64,000 nucleotides of DNA. It comes from Anthoceros angustus (lineage: Eukaryota; Streptophyta; Anthocerotopsida; Anthocerotales; Anthocerotaceae). The stretch spans positions 62,001 through 126,000 of the forward strand of contig MU008151.1 in assembly GCA_010909165.1 (NCBI GenBank), read 5' to 3'. The number at the start of each line of letters is the position of its first letter. Position 1 is the first letter of the stretch. A program made the translations under genes and the position numbers. Under the pieces are notes generated by a model. The model was not told the DNA's origin. It was given only the letters and a program-made list of their open reading frames with translations, and searched no databases. This document shows, one piece after another, positions 53,346 through 64,000 of this stretch.

Positions 53346-53802
53346 TCATTTGTAGAAGTGGGAAATCCAGTCTGGGATGGCGAAATGCTGGCTTCCACCG
53401 TAGCTTTGGTATACATAATTGAACCTCTCCGAATGCTCCAAAATCAAAGACCCAAGGTAGCACCGGGAGAGAGCTTCCCGAGTCATCAAAACGGCAAGCA
53501 GAACAATTGAAGACAGATTCCCCAACCAGCTTTTTGCTGTAGCCGTTCTCAAAACACAGCCATGATTTGGTGATGTTTCCTCACAAGCCGAAATTCTGAC
53601 GTCTCCAGTCCATCGGTGAAGCTTCGGCGCTTGCCACAGACTCGTACTAAAATGCCATTCTGTTCCCGAATCCAGCCATTCAGAAAGCTTTCGTTTCCCA
53701 AGGGCACTGCTCCCCCCTTCGTCAATCCAGGAGACCTTCCTCACCAACGAGATTTGGGTGCAACACCTACTTCGGCCTTGTCTCGTAATCTTAAGCATGC
53801 CC
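53346..53802 (-). other. Reading frame of uncertain status
   Basis: About 150 codons on the minus strand starting MLKITRQG and ending HFAIPDWISHFYK, close to and opposite the end of the ABCB gene. Composition is protein-like (KRKLSEWLDSGTEWHFS, ERFNYVYQSYGG) but no domain is recognised. It may be the C-terminal part of a broken gene, or chance. Confidence 0.25.
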
Positions 53803-54352
53803 TCTCAAAAGATACAACCTCATCTCGCTGTCTGCTCACCTTCTTGATCTACCACAGCACACGATTTAACCAAGGGTATCTTGCCCTGGTGAATTAATGA
53901 CAGACAGCTGCCATTGTGCTCTAAGATGTCCGTCCACCGATCAAAATATCCGCCCCTCCGTCCCTTCTAGAAGGTATCCTGCTACCTAGATCTATCGTAA
54001 TAGATCGGACCCGCAATATCTGTTTCATGCTACAGATCGGACCCGCAATAGCCGGAGGTGCTGCTGCTGGTCTCACAACACATACACCGTAGGTTGTCGC
54101 GAATACGTCTCGGATCAAGTGGGAAACCACTTGTGCAGTGCCTATGCCTTGGGATACTATGTCCTTCCGAAACGGTGTGGAGAACTTTCAGTTCTCCGTC
54201 TCCTGGCTAGCTGGAAGGAGTGAGGTCGCAGAGGAGCCCAGTGCACGCCAAGGGTGCAGATCCCGCTTCACCTGATTGGGGAAGAGCTTGGTGATGACTG
54301 CTCTACCAGCGCAGCATTCAGTGTGGTGGAAACTATAGTCTGTCTCTGTCAT

Positions 54353-54495
54353 ACATTGCCGACGGCAGTGGTGGAAGCAGTGCTGGTGCGATTACGGGCA
54401 GCAGCGCAGGCCCGCTGCCGAGCTGTGTGCAAGGACTGGCTTGCCATGCTCACCGAACCAGGGTTTCGTTGGAGGAACTTTCTCCATTCCCTGTC
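54353..54495 (+). pseudogene. F-box domain fragment
   Basis: Plus strand reads LPTAVVEAVLVRLRAAAQAR then CRAVCKDWLAMLTEPGFRW, the pattern of an F-box motif (LPxxxxExxLxRLxxxxxxRxRxVCKxWxxLxxxxxF). No in-frame ATG precedes it and the frame stops at about 54,530. F-box proteins link substrates to SCF ubiquitin ligases. This is a partial or dead copy unless spliced to exons I could not find. Confidence 0.5.
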
Positions 54496-54837
54496 GCGGA
54501 CGAAAGGTTCCCCAGATTATCGGTGCAGCTAGGGACGTTTTCCAACCCATGCCGAATTTCAGGATTTCAGGATTTCAGGCCTAATTAGAGTCCAAGTCCC
54601 ATGGGACAACCCCGAAGACCTTTACTCTCGGTGGCCCGGTGATCTGTTTCATGTCGCTCTTCCATATGATCAGTATCCTCTTAGATCGAAATACTCAGAA
54701 TCTTTGTCGTCAAAAACATCAGGGGCATCCGCGCCACCTCTTGGCTATCCTCTCAAACATCCAAATATTCAGAATCTTCCTTCTCTTTTCACAAATACCG
54801 GGGCATCCTCAACTCGCCTCCATCAGCATCCCATGCA

Positions 54838-54934
54838 TCTCATGTCCCAAACGGAGAACACGAACACAAGTAGAAGAATTTTATTGAAGTCTACTAAGGA
54901 CGGAATTCCGTCATGGGACTGAAATACGGTAACT

Positions 54935-54935
<1 letters not shown>
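54838..54935 (-). repeat. Dispersed repeat, SINE-like 3' module, copy 3
   Basis: Reverse strand contains cagtcccatgacggaattccgtccttagtagac and aataaaattcttct, matching the tail of the copy at 25,672. The central gacggaattccgtc is a 14-bp palindrome. The long ATT array begins right next to it. Confidence 0.55.
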
Positions 54936-55128
<193 letters not shown>

Positions 55129-55137
55129 ATTCACAAG

Positions 55138-55262
55138 GTGATCTCGTACTTTACACCTCACACGAGCTTGTGATCTCGCACTTTAGACCTCACACGAGCT
55201 TGTGATCTCGCACTTTAGACCTCACACGAGCTTGTGATCTCGCGTTTTAGACTTCACAGGAG
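55138..55262. repeat. 32-bp minisatellite, four copies
   Basis: gtgatctcg-actttagacctcacacgagctt recurs at exact 32-bp steps (atctcg at 55,141, 55,173, 55,205 and 55,237); the last copy diverges (cgttttagacttcacagg). Confidence 0.92.
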
Positions 55263-55405
55263 GGAGTTGAGCACGCCTGAAAACTAAGATGATTTACAAA
55301 CTTTTTTCTAACAATCAAGGGATGGCACCCCATCCTCATACTGATTTGTCCGCAAGCTGCTTAACTGCGGAGTTCTTTTCTTAATCTTTGTTGGTGTATG
55401 TGCAC

Positions 55406-55831
55406 AAGGGTGTCATTTTGATCCCGTCCCAAGCTCGGTCCCGGTCCCTGCATGTGTTAAAAAAAACATGAGGTTCTTCAAGAGTCCGGTCCCCACCCTC
55501 GGTCCCCTATTACCCTCGGGGACCGAGAGTTCATAAAAGGTCCGGTTTAAAATTAGTAAATTACTTAATTTTATATCCAAGGATTTATATTTATTACGGA
55601 CACATGGACCCATCTTATCATGGGCCTTGATTTGCGATGCGGGCATGATCAGGACTCCATGATCATGATCTGCGATCTTTATATTATTATTTATAAATTA
55701 TTTATCTAATATTTATTATATTTAGTGACCAAGGGTCGCAAAAACCTGATCCGTCCCAAGCTCGGTCCGGGACCGGCGTAACTAAGCAGGCGGTCCGGAT
55801 CGAGCTAGTATTCGGTCAAAATGACAGTCAA
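55406..55831. mobile_element. hAT-like MITE, 426 bp, with 8-bp target duplication
   Basis: Perfect 8-bp direct repeats ATGTGCAC at 55,398-55,405 and 55,832-55,839 flank the element. Terminal inverted repeats share TGTCATTTTGA: left aagggtgtcattttgatcc, right (reversed) ttgactgtcattttgacc. An 8-bp duplication and a gggtgtca-type end are signatures of the hAT superfamily. The interior has ggtcccggtcc/ggaccg motifs and no coding capacity, so it is non-autonomous. Confidence 0.85.
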
Positions 55832-58399
55832 ATGTGCACCCCCCGTCTTGAGGTTTATGTATTGCATTATGAAAGTGTGTGAAGGCATTAAAGATGCCTC
55901 AACTGTCCGTTCGGATTGTAACTCTTAAGATTGTGCCTATTCAGAATGGTGAGCTTTATGAATATAACAATCTTCATACACCGCACTTGAAGCGAGATGA
56001 GCTGAATCTATTGCAAATCAACAAGTCCTAATAAGAAGCAAAAGCCTTCATGCTTGATCTTTCGTAAGGGCTTGGTCAGAATACCATGTTCGTGAGTTGA
56101 CCTTCAATAGGAATGTAATTCAATCTTTTGATTGCACCTTGGGGCGCAGGTAATGATACCATGACTCGATATTCTTGGATTGCTCATAAAACGTGAGATC
56201 ATTTGATAGGGCTATGATAGCTTGATTATCACACATTAACTTGCTCATCTCATGTGGATACCCAAGGTTTCAAAGGAGCTAATCTGGCCATAGTTCTTCT
56301 TTAGTTGCAAAGGCAACTGTGATATATTCTGATTTAGCTTAACCCAAAAAGGACAAACCCACTCAAAACGAGTTTTTGAGTGCCTTTTTAACACTTTGAC
56401 ACTTTTGGAATAAAAGTAAAACCAATTCAAAAAAAGGTTGCCTTCTTTGTGAAATTCTTTACTCTATCTTCCAATATTTTTTAATTTAAAAAATTCTCAT
56501 ATTATGACACAAAAACATTAACCAAACTTGGATCGAAATGCCATATCCACAAGTGTACTTTAAAAGCCGATGCTCAAACCGAGTTCCATCGGCCTTCAAG
56601 TTCTGCGTCCAAAGGCCCGTACGCCGAAATTAAAAGCTGTCCACGGACGATAGGGTGGCACGGACCAAACTGTAGTTAGACGTGTAGTTAGTTTGGTTTG
56701 GCCAAGGCTGGAAGTTGTGAAGCCAAGGCAATCATTTAAGCTTGTATCTTTTTTTTAGTACTGAACAGCCCTCTAATTTTTTGAGTGGTAAGTGGGGCGG
56801 CGTGTGATTGTTCTGAAGACATGCCAGATAACTTCTTTCATTCAGCCAATTTGGTAAACCATGGATTTTGATACATTGACATGGAAGGAATGGAAAGAAG
56901 CACATGCTACTTTGTGGGTTATAATCACCCAAATGGGTAGTGGGAGGGTGCATTGGAAAGGTCTTGTGCAGCTCAATGAGCCCTAATTTTTTTTAAAATA
57001 AATTTATAACAGTGAAAACTAAAGAAAACTTGGTTTCTGCGAAAAAGTCATTTTCAACCTAGTTCTTCTGGGTTAACTTAGAGAAATTGAAGTCTATTTT
57101 TTGGATTTCTAAGTTTATAATAAAGTCTTCTTTCCTCGATTTCTAAGTTTTACACTACCTGTAAGCATGAAGACATAATCCATGGTGATTTTCTAGTGTC
57201 CAGTCTGCGTTGGTTCATCTACTAAGTTTGGTTTGAACATTAGGACTTGCTTATTTATATTGAATTTACAATTTCTTGTCGTTAGAAGATACCTTAGAAT
57301 TCTCTTAGTAGCCGGCCAATGTAACTTGCTGGGCTTGGATAGAAACTAATAAACATGTCCATTGGGACACATTACATCTACTCTAGTATACTAGGCTGAA
57401 TATTAAACACTACCAACTACTTCTGCAAATGGGATCAATTTCATCTTTTTGCTTAGCCTAGAGCATGTTTGCTTGGGTGTATCAAGATTTGCAACTAGCT
57501 ATAGTATACTAAGTAAGTAAATAGGAAACATATATTCCTGATGTAAAGTACCGCTATGTATATAATGAGAACCTTAATTAGCCTGAATGCCAAGGCAGTA
57601 TGTCATGCTGCCTTCATCTGTTACCTTGAACTCTTCCCTAAAATCACATTTGCAGTCAACTAAGAATGTCTCATCATTGAAAACCATAATCAGGTCATCG
57701 ATTATATAAAGATCCATCATAAGTACTTGTTCCCCTCTGTTTCTTATGAAGATACTAGCATCTACAAAAACATTTGATATAACCGCCAAGCAAATACAGT
57801 CAAAGCATTCATACCACGCTCCAGGGGACTGTTTGAGCTCCTATAGAGTATTCTTTAGTAACCACAGAGTTAGAAATAAAAGGAGACCACGTACATAACC
57901 CTTAGTAAGCACTTAATTGCCCACTCATGAACCCAAACTACTATTCATTATTGATATAGCATTTGCTTGATGCAAGACACCTCCCCATGACATCTCTACC
58001 TCACACCTTGAACTCTTCGCCAAGTGCTTCATAACCATGAGGCTGTTGTACATAAATAGATTTATTCTTTCAAAAGTCCATGTAGAAATGCCATCTCCAT
58101 ATCTAGCTAATGTATGAAGAGAATGTACATTACACGAAGAGAGATGAGCTTCACTACCAGGCTAAAAATGTTTCACTCAAAGTAGTAGACTCCTCTCTTT
58201 TTTGTGAATCCCCTAGCTACGAATCTGGCTTAAAATCTAGTTGAGGAGCCATCTGCATTTTGCTTCTTTGTTAGGATCCATTTGTTGCCTGCGATATTCT
58301 CTCCTTGTGGTGGCTTATCCAAGGTTCATACTTAACTGGAAACCAAGAATTCATATTCATTGTCTATTGCTTGCATCTATAAATTGCAATTTGGTACTT

Positions 58400-58870
58400 C
58401 AAGTGCTTCTTCAATAGGAATAATGTTAGCATTGAAAGTGGAGGTCAAATTGCAGGACTACAACAAGGAGGAAGAGTATGTTTTTAAACAACATGGAAAG
58501 ATTAACAAACGGCTCTACAAGGCTATACGGGCGGGGAGGAACAAGGCCAATGTTTACGTCAAAGAGTTGAAAGCCTAGAAAATTTGGGAATTCAATAAGG
58601 AGCTAGGGGAATTGGGGGAAGACTTAACAGAGGTCTTGGAAGTGCTAAAAAAGCTGATACTTTTGAAGAAGAAAGGTCACTTGGAGAAGAAAGACAGACC
58701 AATCAAGGGAGGAACAGGTGAATTCTACGAAGCTAGAAGAGCTACCTGAACTAGCGAAAGGGGGGTTTCCTGTGAAGAAGCCTTGTTATGAGGCAGGGAG
58801 GGAAAAGACTTACCTAAATTTCTAGGAATGCAAATTGGAGCTGAGGTGAGAAAGTTCCCTACAGGCCTTG
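58400..58870 (+). pseudogene. Decayed coiled-coil coding sequence, unknown
   Basis: Plus strand reads LQDYNKEEEYVFKQHGKINK and KAIRAGRNKANVYVKELKA, a stop, then KIWEFNKELGELGEDLTEVL and KLILLKKKGHLEKKDRPIKG. Charged, helix-rich and broken by stops. It may be gag-like or captured host sequence within the decayed element. No family recognised. Confidence 0.4.
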
Positions 58871-58896
58871 AACCCAACTGATGATGATAACCAAGT

Positions 58897-59085
58897 GTGA
58901 TGCGAGGGTGTTATTTTAGGTTTGAACTTTTTGTGAGCACTTGTTGTAAATTAGAAGATAATTGGACTCCAGCAAGATCCTATTTTGAATGCGATGGGTG
59001 TTATTTTAGGTTAGAACTTTTTTTTAGCATTAGCTGTAAATTAGAAGATAATTGGACTTAAACAAGATCCTACTTTGAAATAGGT
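58897..59085. repeat. Two tandem copies of about 88 bp
   Basis: gggtgttattttaggttt(g)aactttttt...agc-ctt-g(c)tgtaaattagaagataattggact...caagatccta-tttgaa appears twice in a row. Confidence 0.85.
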
Positions 59086-59580
59086 TGTTTGGGTCAAGGA
59101 AAACTTCAAGAGATAGAGGAGGAGATGTCGTCAGTCATTTCGTTTACTAAATGGTGCAAATAAGCTTGTGCAAAAAATAGCCAAAGTATAAACAAAATTG
59201 TGCAAGTGAATGATAAAGGGCAGTTTTTCATATTCAAGGATAAATGAAAAGATAAAGCTATTAAATTTTGGGAGGAAAAAGACTGCATGAGCTTAAAGGC
59301 CTTAGAACTTCTTAAAAGTAAGGAAGTCATGAAACTTAACAGAGAGAATCCCTTTATTTGATTTTGTTTATCTACTTGTAGTCTCAGATTCAGGTTGAAG
59401 TTGAAACATGGGGAGAGCACACGCATGAGAGAATCGTAAAGTATGTATTATTTTATGGAAGTGTGTGAAGGCATTAAAGATGCTTGAACGAGGGGGAGGC
59501 GAGTCTGTTCGGATTACGTCTCAGTTTGGATGATTTGCCTATTCAGAACGACAAGTCTCATGAATGTAACTGTTTTCACA

Positions 59581-61610
59581 CAAGGTCTTGCTCTAGTCGG
59601 AGCTCATATTCTCATGGGACATAATGTACTTAGCAACTACAGGCCTCAACTGGGGATCTTTGCGAGAGTGGAGTGAGCAATGGATCACGAACTACAGCTT
59701 AAGACGAGGCTTTGAGACGGTAGGCTCTCATTATCTCTAGTGTGCTGGCCTCGGTTTTTTTCTATTTCTACTTTCCTTCCTACCTGCAGCCTTCCTTACC
59801 TTAATTACCAATAGTATATCCATTTCGCATATTTTGTTACTTGAATAAGCTTGCATGTGATTCTATTCAATTGCTTCGGTTGTTTGGATCTGCGCCAGTT
59901 TTCCCCATTCATAGATTAAAGACCCAATTCCTCATTCATCAATTAAACACTCATGAACGTTATCCGAATTACACCACTCAAGGAAAACATTGTGAATAAT
60001 TGACTCTTGCCTCTACATGACCTCCAAGATATCCGAATCACAGCACTCGAGGAAAACATTATGAATAATTGACTCTTGCCTCTACATGACCTCTAAGACA
60101 TCCAACTAACCAGCTGATAGTAGCCATGATACCAACTTGTAACTGTAGGAAACTTGTGTCACAGTGTAATCTAATCTGATAGACAGCGAAATACACTAGA
60201 TGATGGATTCAAATGAAGTTTTAGAGATGGGGTACAAAAAAGATGTAGTGAAAATAATTACAACTACGTATATGAGCCTTATTATGTGATCATAAGACTG
60301 CCCTAAATATTATTAATTAAATATGTGTTCAAGCGTGCCCTAAGATGCTAGCTTCTGGAGATGGCCTCTACACTCCCACTCAGGTTTGAAATAAGATGCT
60401 AGCTTCTGGAGATGGCCTCTACACTCCCACTCAGGTTTGAAATAGCCACGCAAAGATGTTCCATTTGAGCAAGACCACATTGAAAGACTGTACGTAAAAC
60501 TCAATCATATGATGCAACTGTGAAGACTAGATGCAATAGCCAAGATACCGTGCCGTTTTTTGGTTTATGACATCGTAGTTATGGAGGGATTTCTACAAAG
60601 ATACTAAAGTACGAAGTACTACTAGCTGGAGTTGAACCGACATGTAAACTAAAGTGCCCTAAATGAGATTGATCTCGTGTGTCACCGAGTATATCTAGTT
60701 TTATTTTCCTACTTTCTCTATTTATATTTTTATTTATATATTTATTGATATAGTCTATTAAGGATATATGTTAGACGGGATTATTACATTGATAGGGAAA
60801 AATATCCTCATATGAGGAGAATCTTTCCATCTTGGGAGAATCTTTCATGTTAGGGGATGTTTGAGAACATGTGGACTATGAACGGTAACGGACGTTTGAG
60901 AAACATTTGGATTACGAACAGTAACATTTGTTTGAGAATGTTTGAGAACCATCTAGATTATCTCACTGCACTAGAGTCAGAGAATTTGACGAAGAAGGCC
61001 ATTTTCAATCTTTACTGAGAATATTCTCATCTTTAGGGAGAATCTTCGCATGTTAGGGAAAATCTTTTCATGTTAGGGAGAATCCTCATCCTCGCATATG
61101 AGAGATAGGCGGTGCGAAGATGAGAGATAGGCGGTGTGAAGATGAGAGATAGGTGGTGAAGATGGGCATATATGCACGGACAATATGAGAACAATGGGTA
61201 ATAAGGTTAGTAAGTGGTTCCCAAGTTGCATCCTTTGATGGGGTCTCGTTCCCAGAGGAATGTGCTTCAAGCTATGTGTCTTTGTAATATATTTCTTGAT
61301 GAAGCAACGGCATAGGTTCCCAGAGGAATGTGCTTCAAGCTATGTGTCTTTGTGATATATTTCTGGATGAAGCAACAACGTAGCCCAGCTTAGCTGCAGG
61401 TTCTGAGATTCCATGCTACCACACAATAAACTTGTTTAACGGTGTTCATATATGTGTTGTGCGTCTACTTCATATAAACGGTTTGATTAAGGATCCTATG
61501 GCAAACTTGGGCGGTCTACCAAGACTTTGTTCCACTATATTTTCAGAAGCTCGCATCCAACAAAATCCGCTGTGGCCTTGCATACTATTTTGCTTCTTGG
61601 ATTCGGGTGA
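59581..61610. other. AT-rich intergenic region with several short tandem duplications
   Basis: No gene recognised. Tandem pairs: about 70 bp at 59,963-60,105 (aaggaaaacatt-tgaataattgactcttgcctctac); about 50 bp at 60,342-60,440 (agatgctagcttctggagatgg); about 24 bp x3 at 61,098-61,160 (gaagatgagagataggcggtg); about 63 bp x2 at 61,252-61,378 (ttcccagaggaatgtgcttcaagc). Repeated gagaatctt(t)ccat and gtttgagaac motifs lie at 60,800-61,090. Confidence 0.7.
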
Positions 61611-63665
61611 CTAACGAGGGCTGTGAGGCACAACAGACGCAACATCTAGTGTGCCGGCAAACTTCTTGGCGATGGCATCGGAACACCAATCCTGGCCATC
61701 ATCCACAGTGGGCATCCTGACCTCGGTGAGATTGCCCACAGGAGCATTTAAGCCAGGCATGTAGACACCAGCCACGACTCTCACAACGTTGGTAGCATCC
61801 ACATCCATGCACACGCTGATCAAGGGCACACCCTTGGGTGCTGGTGGAATGCCTGAGACTTTGAAGAAGCCCAGCAGATGGTTATCCCTGGCCTGCTTCT
61901 GCTCGCCCTCGAACACCATGATCAAGGCCTCTGCCTGGTTGGCTCTCGTGGTAGTCACCACGATGTCTCTTCGGGCGGGGATGGTGGAGTTGCGAGGCAG
62001 TACTGGGAGGAACTCCCCCCCTGTTCCTTGGATGCCCAGGGTCCGTGGCACTGCCTGAATGGTGAGCAGGTCCAAAGCTCCTGACGTGTCTGACAAGCCG
62101 GAAGTGATGGCCCCCTCGATGGCCGCTCCTCGTACTGCAGCCTCCAGAGAGTTCATCTCCTGGTAGAACTTCTTGCCCTGCATGATGTGTTCGAGTGTGG
62201 AACGGATTTTTGGGATTGCAGAACAACCCCCAGCAAGGATGACATCGCTTATCGCTTCTGGTTGGACCTTAAATTCCAACACAAAGCACAAACAAGCTTG
62301 TGAGCGAGAGCCCTAGAGCTAGGAAGTCGACGGACCAAATTCAAAGCTGACAGCTAACAGCCGAGCGGAATGATTCAATACCTGAGCAGCTTGCAAGCAC
62401 TGACGAACAAGCTCACCGCATCTCTCGAGAATAGGTGCATTCACTTCCTCGAACATTGCCCGAGTGATGGTCAACGTAGCTTTCTTATCAGGCAGCCTCT
62501 CATCCTCTACAACAACATCGGCCTGGTCTTGTGTCGACAGCACATGCATGGCACGCTCACATGCAAATCTCAGTCGCCCAACGGTCTCCGGAAGGTGACC
62601 GTATCGTCGTGAGCTCTTCCCACTTTCCTGAGCCTCTGTATCGGAATCCATCTTGCCATCCATCTTATCATCGACTTCGAGTTGCAGACCCAACTTGGAA
62701 GCTACGAAGTGAACCAGATTCCAGATCATGTCCTCTCCTCCCACCACATCCCCGAGCATGGCCTTCACTTGTGACACTCCGCCAGCTGTTGCTGTCAATG
62801 CAACATCGGTGTGGCCAGCTCCCATGTTAAATATGAAAGCAAGCTTCTCAACAGTATCAAAAGCTTCCTGTTCCTGCCTGCCCCCAGCACTACTCTCCTC
62901 CTGGACCACCCTGTCGGTGGGAGATTCCACAGGGATGGTTATCACCGGTGGCTGACCAGGACTGGCGTCCCCCTTCTGCTTCTCCTCATACCTTTTCGAA
63001 CTTGGTCTGTCGACCTCTTCAACAATGCCCAATTTGCTAAGCTGTCTCTGAGCATAAAGAAGAGCAACAGCTGTAGGCTCAGGCACGAACCGCATGACAC
63101 GAAGACCTGCCATTCCACATGCCCTCTCCATCCGTGTAAGCTGAAACCTGGAAAATGATACAGGAACCGTTATGACAGCATCTTGAACTGTTCTGCCAAG
63201 ATCTGCTTCCGCCATAGCCTTCAGTTCCACAAGTAAAATCGCCAAAACCTCTTCAGGAGTTGTGGAACGCCACACCTTGTGACCCAGGGCTCCCAAGAAC
63301 GGACGAACTCCCAGGTCCAACGACTGTATGAAAAAGGGGCTGGTCTTCAAGCTCTTCCTCACTACCGGGTCTGTGTCCAATCTACCCAGCAGCCTCTTGA
63401 CATTGAAGATAGTATTTCCTGACAAGAGATCGTGCTCGGACGTTGTCCCCACACCCGGATCCTCAACCCCCCTGAACAGAATGTTGGATGACATATTCCG
63501 ATGAAGGTCTGCAGAATTACGAAGCAGATACACCGTGGAATCACGCCATACTGCTACAGAGCAGTGAGAGGTTCCAATATCTATGCCAACTGCTGTCTGG
63601 ATCGAGTCATTTGATGTCCCCTCGTCCCCCGGAGCCTCCATCACGTACGGTTGAGTTGTTGCCAT
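61611..63665 (-). CDS. HSP70T-2-like (truncated, atypical) heat shock 70 protein
   Basis: Two exons, 63665-62382 and 62267-61611, with a 114-bp phase-0 intron; 646 residues from ATG 63665 (MATTQPYVMEAPGDEG). The ATPase domain begins AVGIDIGTSHCSVAVW. The second phosphate loop, normally DLGGGTxD, reads NMGAGHTDVALT, as in the plant HSP70T-2 (At2g32120) group. The conserved VITVPVSFSRFQLTRMERAC and VPEPTAVALLYAQ blocks are present. Exon 2 has VILAGGCSAIPKIRS, then a shortened substrate-binding domain (SLEAAVRGAAIEGAITSG, FFKVSGIPPAPKGVPLISVC). The helical lid and EEVD tail are missing, so cytosolic co-chaperone docking through TPR proteins is unlikely. A linker of about 55 residues (residues 220-275, KRYEEKQKGDASPG...) is longer than I expect. 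Exact client role unknown. Confidence 0.9.
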
Positions 63666-64000
63666 GATCTGTCTGCCTACCTGCAGGTAACCGCAGTACC
63701 AGAATCACGAATTACCTCATCCTAGCCAAACCCAAACAGCCATTCTTTGTGGAAGCAAGGACTCAAACTTGGGTAAGAACTTGCCTCTTGGCAAGATGAA
63801 AGAAAAGTCACTTGCAAGCCAGCTCGGTCACCTCGTCGGTTGCTGCATGTACTCTACAGAGCCTGAAACACAGGACATGTGTTTGAGGATTCTCAACTAA
63901 CGACAGTAGGTAACACTCTGTCACCTCAATTGCAAAGCCACCCTCAAGCAAGGAGGCAACGTTACAGCCTGATACCAGCACGAAATTCTCGATACGCAAC
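63666..64000 (-). other. Upstream region of the HSP70 gene, possible edge exon
   Basis: Probably promoter and 5' UTR of the HSP70 gene. A minus frame from the window edge to 63,808 (ENFVLVSGCNVASLLEGGFA...) looks partly protein-like and could belong to a gene beyond the edge, but it shows no known domain. A plausible splice acceptor (tgtgtttcag) lies near 63,866. Confidence 0.3.

Larger units (their letters stand above)
55868..59580 (-). mobile_element. Second, strongly decayed copia element
   Basis: On the minus strand, right to left: reverse transcriptase start near 58,330-58,000 (GNKWILTKKQNADGSS, ARFVARGFTKKRGV, then FVQQPHGYEALGEEFKV), RT palm near 57,790-57,570 (LYIIDDLIMVFNDETF, FKVTDEGSMTYCLGIQ, where IIDD replaces YVDD), and RNase H near 56,340-56,050 (SEYITVAFATKE, MCDNQAIIALSND). 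All are interrupted by stops. Direct repeats of about 110 bp at 55,868-55,980 and 59,455-59,570 (gtgtgtgaaggcattaaagatgc...gcctattcagaa) may be LTR remnants. Gag and integrase were not recognised. Confidence 0.7.

Overview
This window is nuclear DNA from a land plant. The genes are interrupted by short GT-AG introns, mostly 70-180 bp. Plant-type families are present: a BAHD acyltransferase, P-class and PLS-type PPR proteins, a telobox Myb protein, full-size ABCB transporters, a GNA-like lectin and an HSP70T-2-like protein. The tRNA-Ala(AGC) is plant-like, and the copia element carries the initiator-Met primer-binding site usual in plants. The small introns and PPR style fit a seed-free plant (lycophyte or bryophyte; Selaginella-like introns are one possibility), but the species cannot be fixed from this sequence.

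Left part, about 1-21,000, is gene-rich. It holds TRM11 (tRNA guanosine N2-methyltransferase, minus, six exons), a divergent TRAPPC6-like gene, a two-exon BAHD acyltransferase, a P-class PPR gene, a PLS-type PPR gene whose DYW domain is cut by a stop, a single-exon membrane-anchored glycosyltransferase, and a four-exon telobox Myb gene whose DNA-binding domain is split over three small exons.

Middle part, about 20,400-47,600, is a duplicated and transposon-filled interval. The divergent pair [telobox Myb gene (-) | ABCB gene (+)] exists twice, about 26 kb apart. In the left copy the Myb gene is intact and ABCB is a wrecked pseudogene. In the right copy ABCB is intact (13 exons, 1315 codons) and the Myb gene is reduced to fragments. 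Between them lie one intact GNA-like lectin gene and two lectin fragments, an intact tRNA-Ala and a broken tandem tRNA-Ala array, a third Myb-gene fragment, a LINE fragment with a tandem duplication, a two-exon gene of unknown function, an unknown spliced coding remnant, and a decayed Ty1/copia element (minus) split by about 6.85 kb of GC-rich, tandemly repeated, coiled-coil-coding DNA.

Right part, about 53,300-64,000, is AT-rich. It contains an F-box fragment, a 190-bp ATT microsatellite, a 32-bp minisatellite, a hAT-like MITE with perfect 8-bp target duplications, a badly decayed second copia element, several short tandem repeats, and an intact two-exon HSP70T-2-like gene (minus).

There is no operon logic here. 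The relationships that matter are divergent gene pairs sharing short upstream regions and the reciprocal decay of the duplicated Myb/ABCB pair. I found no new defence or biosynthetic system. The strongest novel items are that reciprocal decay, a deletion scar filled with templated sequence, the inverted LTR fragment at a splice donor, and the unknown spliced coding remnant.
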